This document shows positions 6,294-9,813 of a stretch of 9,813 bases of DNA, piece by piece. Under the pieces are notes generated by a model. That model had not been told where the DNA came from. It saw only the letters and a program-made list of their open reading frames with translations, and ran no database searches. The stretch's first letter is position 1, and each line of letters starts with the position of its first letter. Source of the DNA: XYB2-FULL-45-11 sp964355525 (GTDB lineage: Bacteria; Patescibacteriota; Patescibacteriia; UBA9934; GWF2-40-263); the NCBI GenBank assembly GCA_964355525.1, contig CAYHDY010000042.1:1-9813 (forward strand), written 5' to 3'. Both the position numbers and the translations under genes were made by a program.

Positions 6294-7574
6294 ATGTTTT
6301 TCAATCAACCATTGCAGAATCGTCCCATGCGCGCTCGCAAAATACTTTTTTGCGTTTTGTTTTTACTTGTTACATTCGGTGTCGGGTATAAACTCGGCGA
6401 TGCGCACGCAATCAAGACGGCAACTTCCGCTGGGGAAGGAAAGGTTCTTGGACAAGGTTCGGTGTCTTCGATGTTGGATGCAGATGTTGATTTCAAAAAT
6501 TTTTGGGACATTTGGTCGGAGGTTAAAGCAAAGTATTATCAAACTCCTGTTTCCGACAAAGCGTTGTATTACGGTTCATTGAAAGGATTGCTTGGCGGAT
6601 TGAATGATCCCTACTCGGTTTATTTCGATCCGGAAGAGGCAAAAAAATTCCTTTCGGATTTGAATGAATCGTTTGTCGGAATTGGCGCACAGATCGGAAT
6701 CAAAGAAAAAAAATTGACAGTGATCGCACCGCTTGAAAATTCACCGGCTTCACGCGCGGGATTATTGTCAGGCGATTGGATTGTGACCATTAACGGAAAA
6801 GAAACAAACGGAATGTCGACGGAAGAAGCGGTCTCACTCATTCGTGGAGAAGAAGGGACCGAAGTCACGTTACAAATCAGTCGTGACGGATTGAATGATT
6901 TGAAAGAAGTAAAAATCAAACGGGAACAAATCACGGTTGATTCTGTAAAATGGAAAATCGAAAACGGAAACATCATGAACATTTCCATTTCAACATTCAA
7001 TGGTGATACATCTGATTTATTCAACACAGCGGTTCAAGAAGCTCTCACAAAAAATGTAAAAGGAATCATTTTGGATTTGCGCGGCGATCCCGGGGGCCTT
7101 TTGACAACAGCCGTGAACGTCGCGTCCGCTTGGGTTGGATATGATCCCGTTGTTTTGGAAAAAAGTCGTGCGAAAACCAATTCATTTAATGGAGTGACAG
7201 CACCACGACTCGCTGGAATCCCTACGGTTGTTCTTGTTGATGGGGGAAGTGCTTCTGCTTCGGAAATTGTTTCCGGAGCGCTTCAGGATGGATCTTATGC
7301 AAAACTGATTGGAACAAAAACATTCGGAAAAGGGGTTGTACAAGATTATCAGGATTTGCCGGATGGTTCCGCGTTGAAAATCACGACAGCAGAATGGTTT
7401 ACCCCTCTTGGTCGCAGTATCAATAAAATCGGCATCGAGCCGGATATCAACGTCGACTTCGATGTCGATGCGTTTAAGAAAAACGGTCATGATAATCAAA
7501 AGCAAACCGCTCTCGACGTCCTCAACGGCACCTATAAGCCGCCTGTCGCACGTTCCGCCGCGGACAAAAAATAA
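6294..7574 (+). CDS. S41A family C-terminal processing protease (CtpA/Prc-like)
   Basis: A 426-residue exported protease that trims proteins near the C-terminus outside the membrane. It has an N-terminal signal anchor (ARKILFCVLFLLVTFGVGY), then a PDZ domain at about 125-210 (FVGIGAQIG, SPASRAGLLSGDWIVTINGK) and the S41 core (GIILDLRGDPGGLL, VLVDGGSASASEIVSGALQD, TKTFGKGVVQ). The Ser/Lys dyad is Ser321 and Lys346, 25 residues apart as in E. coli Prc (Ser430/Lys455), and Asp332 sits where Prc has Asp441. Start choice: ATG 6294 is 8 nt after a -10 box and would be leaderless; ATG 6327 gives a cleaner signal peptide, and neither has a good Shine-Dalgarno. The gene heads a close-packed unit with the Nudix and riboflavin kinase genes. 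Its last codons contain six A in a row before TAA. Confidence 0.94.
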   Translation: MFFNQPLQNRPMRARKILFCVLFLLVTFGVGYKLGDAHAIKTATSAGEGKVLGQGSVSSMLDADVDFKNFWDIWSEVKAKYYQTPVSDKALYYGSLKGLLGGLNDPYSVYFDPEEAKKFLSDLNESFVGIGAQIGIKEKKLTVIAPLENSPASRAGLLSGDWIVTINGKETNGMSTEEAVSLIRGEEGTEVTLQISRDGLNDLKEVKIKREQITVDSVKWKIENGNIMNISISTFNGDTSDLFNTAVQEALTKNVKGIILDLRGDPGGLLTTAVNVASAWVGYDPVVLEKSRAKTNSFNGVTAPRLAGIPTVVLVDGGSASASEIVSGALQDGSYAKLIGTKTFGKGVVQDYQDLPDGSALKITTAEWFTPLGRSINKIGIEPDINVDFDVDAFKKNGHDNQKQTALDVLNGTYKPPVARSAADKK

Positions 7575-8040
7575 CGTTTCCCCTTCGCGTTTAAAAAACG
7601 AACCCGCCGAGAAAGAAGTTTCTGCCGGCGGTGTTGTGTTTCGTCGATCAAATTCCGGAATTCAGATCGCCTTCATGAAAGATTCATACGATAAGTGGAC
7701 ATTCCCAAAGGGGCATGTTGAAAAAGGGGAAGCGATCGAAGAAGCGGCTGCACGCGAAACGTTGGAAGAAATCGGTTTGCAGGAAATTCGTTTTCTCGAT
7801 GATCTTGGAAAAATCAGCATCTGGTTTCGGGATCGCTATGAAAAGAAGGGGAAACTGATTCATAAAGATATTCATTATTTTCTTTTCGAAACGCCTTCGA
7901 ATGCCGAGCTTGCTCCGGATCCAAAACAAAACGCATACGGAGCAAAATGGGTTCCGCTGAAAAAAGTTCTTGAAACATCCGGATACGCAGATCTGATCCC
8001 AATCATTCGTCGTGCACTCGAACAACTAAAGAAAATATAA
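7489..8040 (+). CDS. Nudix hydrolase
   Basis: The Nudix box GHVEKGEAIEEAAARETLEEIGL fits G-x5-E-x7-RE-U-x-EE-x-G-U except for Thr at the first hydrophobic site; numbered from ATG 7489 it spans residues 75-97. The fold begins at EVSAGGVVF, and the WTFPKGHVEKGE context is typical of dinucleoside polyphosphate or nucleotide-cleaning Nudix enzymes. Substrate is not predictable. The start is a problem. No ATG, GTG or TTG lies in frame between the S41 stop (7574) and EVSAGG, so translation must begin inside the S41 gene (ATG 7489, 7468 or 7462, or TTG 7408) or from a rare codon. With ATG 7489 the overlap is 86 nt and a Ser/Thr/Pro/Lys-rich tail of about 43 residues precedes the domain. The 3' end is one base from the riboflavin kinase ATG. 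Confidence 0.85.
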   Translation: MIIKSKPLSTSSTAPISRLSHVPPRTKNNVSPSRLKNEPAEKEVSAGGVVFRRSNSGIQIAFMKDSYDKWTFPKGHVEKGEAIEEAAARETLEEIGLQEIRFLDDLGKISIWFRDRYEKKGKLIHKDIHYFLFETPSNAELAPDPKQNAYGAKWVPLKKVLETSGYADLIPIIRRALEQLKKI

Positions 8041-8041
8041 T

Positions 8042-8431
8042 ATGCAACCACTTACATTTTCCGGACGTGTGGAAAAAGGCGAAGGGATCGCTCGAGAGCT
8101 TGGATGTCCAACAGCAAACATTGCGATCGAACAAGGTGTCGTGATTCCCGCGCTCGGTGTTTATGTTGGAGATGCGGAGATTGAACATAAACAGTATCCG
8201 TCATTGATTTGTATCAGCGATGGTCGCACGGGCGTGAATTTGAAAATGGAAGTGCATCTTCTCGATCAAGAAATGGATCTCACGGGAAAAAAGTTGACCG
8301 TTATCTTACGCGAGAAAATTCGAGATATTATTCCATTTCCCGGCAATGAAGAAATGGCGCTTGTGATCAAAGAAGATTTGGAAAAAAGTCGCGTTTGGTT
8401 TCGTAAACATGCGACGGTATCGATCGCGTAA
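8042..8431 (+). CDS. Stand-alone riboflavin kinase
   Basis: A 129-residue protein matching the C-terminal flavokinase domain of RibF, which phosphorylates riboflavin to FMN. Visible motifs: GEGIARELGCPTANI (the G-x-G-x-x-LG-x-PTAN nucleotide-binding signature, PTAN at 23-26), ALGVYVG, MEVHLL with the likely catalytic Glu70, DLTGKKLTVILREKIRD and the final helix (EDLEKSRVWF). The N-terminal FAD synthetase domain of bifunctional RibF is absent, and the usual NIG-x-x-PTF segment is replaced by CISDGRTGVNL. One base separates it from the Nudix stop, suggesting translational coupling; no Shine-Dalgarno of note. The Nudix neighbour might act on nucleotides or flavin nucleotides, but that is only proximity. 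Confidence 0.85.
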   Translation: MQPLTFSGRVEKGEGIARELGCPTANIAIEQGVVIPALGVYVGDAEIEHKQYPSLICISDGRTGVNLKMEVHLLDQEMDLTGKKLTVILREKIRDIIPFPGNEEMALVIKEDLEKSRVWFRKHATVSIA

Positions 8432-8451
8432 ACAGGTTCAAAACCCCTGTT
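8431..8451 (+). other. Hairpin at the end of the S41-Nudix-riboflavin kinase unit
   Basis: AACAGG and CCTGTT form a 6-bp stem with a 9-nt loop, beginning on the last base of the TAA stop. There is no T-run after it, so it is at best a weak terminator or an mRNA 3' end stabiliser. Read-through to the HU terminator at 8832 is plausible. Confidence 0.3.
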
Positions 8452-8483
8452 GATAACTCTCCCTTTCAAAATCCCAGCAATTC

Positions 8484-8512
8484 TTCACAATTTTTAAAGA
8501 CCATGTTACAAT
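8484..8512 (+). promoter_or_regulatory. sigma70-type promoter of the HU gene
   Basis: TTCACA (8484-8489, 5 of 6), 17-nt spacer, TACAAT (8507-8512, 5 of 6). Predicted start near 8519, leader of about 24 nt. The leader has no visible Shine-Dalgarno sequence before ATG 8543. Confidence 0.75.
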
Positions 8513-8542
8513 GACGCCGTAATAACTAAGCTTTCTACCCAT

Positions 8543-8824
8543 ATGGCAAAAATGACCAAGAGCCAATTCATTCAATCGATGGCAGAAATGTTGGGCGTTT
8601 CAAAAAAAGAAGCATCTGAAAAGTGGGATGCATTTGTTGCAATGGCTTACAAAGAAGTGAAATCCGCAGGAGAATTCAGCATGCCTGGACTCGGCAAGCT
8701 CGTGAAAAAAGCTCGTGCCGCTCGCACAGGACGCAATCCATTGACCGGTGCAGAAATCAAAATTCCTGCAAAGACCGTCGTCAAATTCCGTGTCGCAAAA
8801 CAATGTAAAGATTCCATTCTCTAA
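8543..8824 (+). CDS. hup: HU family DNA-binding protein
   Basis: A 93-residue basic protein, the normal HU length. It forms dimers that bend and compact DNA in the nucleoid. The N-terminal helices (TKSQFIQSMAEMLGVSKKEASE) are followed by the beta arm GEFSMPGLGKLVKKARAARTGRNPLTGAEIKIPA, including the RNP tip whose proline (Pro66) wedges between base pairs, and VVKFRVAKQCKD. HU and IHF subunits cannot be told apart reliably by eye; the single-gene setting and generic arm favour HU. It has its own promoter and a very strong terminator. The missing Shine-Dalgarno is notable for a gene expected to be highly expressed. Confidence 0.95.
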   Translation: MAKMTKSQFIQSMAEMLGVSKKEASEKWDAFVAMAYKEVKSAGEFSMPGLGKLVKKARAARTGRNPLTGAEIKIPAKTVVKFRVAKQCKDSIL

Positions 8825-8831
8825 ATCAGAG

Positions 8832-8873
8832 AACAAAACAGCCCCGACGTTACGTCGGGGCTGTTTTGTTTTG
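8832..8873 (+). terminator. Very strong, probably bidirectional terminator between HU and bL28
   Basis: AACAAAACAGCCCCGACG pairs perfectly over 18 bp with its complement at 8853-8870, with a TTA loop. Its outer pairs are A-T rich, so each strand ends in TTTTGTT after the GC core. It lies between convergent genes and can stop transcription from both sides; the bL28 gene also has its own hairpin. Confidence 0.93.
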
Positions 8874-8893
8874 TGGAACATTGATGCGTCCAT

Positions 8894-8929
8894 AATAAAA
8901 CAAAAACTCGACCGATTAAACGGCCGAGT
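8894..8929 (-). terminator. Terminator of rpmB with the stop codon in its loop
   Basis: On the minus strand ACTCGGCCG (8929-8921) pairs with CGGTCGAGT (8914-8906), 9 bp with one G-U, around a 6-nt loop containing the TAA stop (8918-8916). The T-rich tail TTTTTGTTTT follows. Confidence 0.85.
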
Positions 8930-9155
8930 GTTTGAGTTGTGTGAGATTGTATTTCTTTCCTTCGCGATCCCATTTCTTGAGCGTACGCAATCCAGATGTT
9001 GAGATCGTGAGAGTAACCATACGACCTGTGGCTGGGTTGACGAGACGTCGTTTTTGCAAGTTTGGTTTCAATTTGCGTTTGACGTGTACGTTCGAGTGGG
9101 AAACGTGAAAGCCGGTTGTGGTTTTCTTGCCTGTAAGTGCGCAAGTTCGGGCCAT
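8916..9155 (-). CDS. rpmB: 50S ribosomal protein bL28
   Basis: A 79-residue basic protein starting MARTCALTGKKTTTGFHVSH, then SNVHVKRKLKPNLQKRRLVN, TGRMVTLTISTSGLRTLKKW, the characteristic bL28 layout (CxxTGK, NVSHSN-like and LRVS-x-x-GLRT-like blocks). It is a structural protein of the large ribosomal subunit near the exit-site tRNA region. The frame is open to 9215, but the 20 extra residues would span the promoter at 9181-9209 and are not like bL28, so ATG 9155 is chosen. A monocistronic unit, convergent with HU. No clear Shine-Dalgarno in the leader of about 20 nt. Confidence 0.95.
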   Translation of the reverse strand: MARTCALTGKKTTTGFHVSHSNVHVKRKLKPNLQKRRLVNPATGRMVTLTISTSGLRTLKKWDREGKKYNLTQLKHSAV

Positions 9156-9180
9156 ACGTTTGAATTTAGTTTCCGCGAGA

Positions 9181-9209
9181 AGTATAGCTCGACCGCCCAT
9201 TTTTGTCCA
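9181..9209 (-). promoter_or_regulatory. sigma70-type promoter of rpmB
   Basis: On the minus strand TGGACA (9209-9204, 5 of 6), 17-nt spacer and TATACT (9186-9181, 5 of 6). Predicted start is about 20 nt before ATG 9155. It is among the best promoter matches in the window, as expected for a ribosomal protein gene. Confidence 0.8.
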
Positions 9210-9224
9210 GCCCACGGCTCTGAT

Positions 9225-9238
9225 GAGTCTTCGGACTC
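9225..9238. other. Small TTCG hairpin between divergent promoters
   Basis: GAGTC and GACTC flank a TTCG tetraloop. A further CTCT/AGAG pair (9218-9221 with 9243-9246) could extend it past an internal loop. It lies upstream of both neighbouring promoters, so it should not be part of either mRNA. It may be a protein site or chance. Confidence 0.25.
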
Positions 9239-9258
9239 TAGAAGAGAGTTCCTCCGTG

Positions 9259-9267
9259 TGTTATTCT
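9259..9267 (+). promoter_or_regulatory. Extended -10 promoter, predicting a leaderless mRNA
   Basis: TGT directly before TATTCT (9262-9267) forms a TGn extended -10 element. No good -35 is present, which fits this promoter class. Nine nucleotides separate it from ATG 9277, and no Shine-Dalgarno sequence is visible. Confidence 0.5.
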
Positions 9268-9276
9268 TTTTCTATT

Positions 9277-9798
9277 ATGAAACAGACTTCTCTCCCAAAA
9301 ACGTGGCTATTCTTCTTTGTGATTATGATCGTTCTTGTGATAGGTGCCATCTTACAAGCATCTATCGATTCGGGTCCTTTCGTCACGGTTCATGAAGGAA
9401 CATCGAGTAGTCTTTTGTCTTCGTCAGAAATGACAGATCGGCAAAAGAATGCGGAAGGCATGGCAGCGAAGGGGGGAAATACGATTTATATTGAAAATCA
9501 GAAAGCGGGACAATCCATCGTCTCAATCGGTTTTGCTCTGTTTGCCGATTCCGGATTCGTTGTCATTCATGAAGATGAGAACGGCGTGCCTGGAAAAATC
9601 ATCGGATCATCGGCATTGATTCGCAAACGCGAGAATCAATTTACCATTCAAACTTCGATACGACTTAAAAAAGATCAGATGTATTACGCCGCTTTGCATC
9701 GTGACAATGGAGACGAAACATTTAAGGATGCGGACGACGGATTTCTCAACGATGCGGACAGTGATGTTGCCCTCATGTCATTTCTCGCAACGGAATAG
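9277..9798 (+). CDS. Membrane-anchored protein with a DUF7282-like domain
   Basis: From ATG 9277 the product has 173 residues; the frame extends upstream to 9118, but that part is antisense to rpmB and is rejected. A short basic start (MKQTSLPK) and one membrane segment (WLFFFVIMIVLVIGAILQA) precede a Ser-rich linker and a soluble domain. The domain has GFVVIHEDENGVPGKIIGSSALI, a strand-rich middle (FTIQTSIRLKKDQMYYAALH) and an acidic end (RDNGDETFKDADDGFLNDAD). This order, VVIH-x-D, GK-x-IG-x-S and A-x-LH-x-DNGD, resembles DUF7282, a beta-sandwich domain of unknown function reported in archaeal and bacterial surface proteins. The Asp-rich tail could bind calcium; that is inference. A following ATG at 9803 may begin the next gene, but only 11 bases remain. 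Confidence 0.75.
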   Translation: MKQTSLPKTWLFFFVIMIVLVIGAILQASIDSGPFVTVHEGTSSSLLSSSEMTDRQKNAEGMAAKGGNTIYIENQKAGQSIVSIGFALFADSGFVVIHEDENGVPGKIIGSSALIRKRENQFTIQTSIRLKKDQMYYAALHRDNGDETFKDADDGFLNDADSDVALMSFLATE

Positions 9799-9813
9799 TT
9801 TTATGTCGATGAA

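Noticed and set aside
6228..6308. 27-residue N-terminal extension of the PEGA protein
   Set aside because: It would cover both divergent promoters and the start of the S41 gene, and would put a charged stretch before the membrane anchor.
9156..9215. 20-residue N-terminal extension of bL28
   Set aside because: It overlaps the promoter at 9181-9209, and bL28 proteins begin at the MARTC/MAKVC position.
9219..9245. CTGATGA followed by a TTCG-capped stem, resembling a hammerhead ribozyme core
   Set aside because: The obligatory GAAA after stem II is absent (TCTAGAA follows), no stem I/III pairing with a cleavage site was found, and the stretch lies upstream of both flanking promoters.
9118..9276. 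53-residue N-terminal extension of the DUF7282-like protein
   Set aside because: It is the antisense of rpmB and its promoter; the signal anchor begins at ATG 9277.
1..9813. CRISPR arrays, insertion sequences, rRNA, tRNA
   Set aside because: No regularly spaced repeats, transposase motifs or structural RNA signatures were seen on either strand.

Overview
The window looks like a chromosomal segment of a streamlined bacterium, most likely a member of Patescibacteria (Candidate Phyla Radiation). This is inferred from gene content and style, not from a search. The signs are a riboflavin kinase domain standing alone, a PEGA plus beta-propeller surface protein, a small anchored protein resembling DUF7282, and a short PDZ-less M50 protease. 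Genes are compact, and most are single transcription units with their own sigma70-type promoter and hairpin terminator. UGA is used as a stop: the M50 gene ends in TGA directly against a terminator, which argues against the UGA-glycine code of Gracilibacteria/SR1.

Layout. (1) 1-561, minus: 5' part of a gene that runs off the left edge, weakly resembling DUF218/YdcF, with a good promoter at 629-657. (2) 747-1581, plus: a PP2C-type Ser/Thr phosphatase broken by a +1 frame change near 1096-1119. (3) 1727-3028, plus: a 433-residue protein with an RpoD-like sigma region 4 in its middle and no other recognisable sigma region. (4) 3154-3867 uppS and 4019-4864 M50 protease. These are two members of the widespread frr-uppS-cdsA-dxr-rseP cluster, here without cdsA and dxr between them and separated by a terminator, a GC-rich hairpin repeat and a new promoter. 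(5) 4890-6227, minus: PEGA/propeller membrane protein, convergent with the M50 gene. (6) 6294-8431, plus: S41 C-terminal-processing protease, Nudix hydrolase and riboflavin kinase, packed as an operon. (7) 8543-8824, plus: HU-family DNA-binding protein. (8) 8916-9155, minus: ribosomal protein bL28. (9) 9277-9798, plus: a membrane-anchored protein resembling DUF7282.

Shared themes. Envelope functions dominate: undecaprenyl carrier synthesis, intramembrane and periplasmic proteolysis, and anchored surface proteins. Two regulatory patterns recur. Several promoters place the -10 box only 8-9 nt before the start codon, which predicts leaderless mRNAs (S41, PEGA and DUF7282-like genes). Several 3' hairpins include or touch the stop codon (uppS, M50, bL28, riboflavin kinase). 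No tRNA, rRNA, CRISPR array or insertion sequence was seen, and no gene-free stretch exceeds 300 bases. The points most worth a second look are the sigma-region-4 protein, the overlapping divergent promoters at 6237-6285, the PDZ-less M50 protease with its insertion, the Nudix gene with no start codon of its own outside the upstream gene, and the broken phosphatase.
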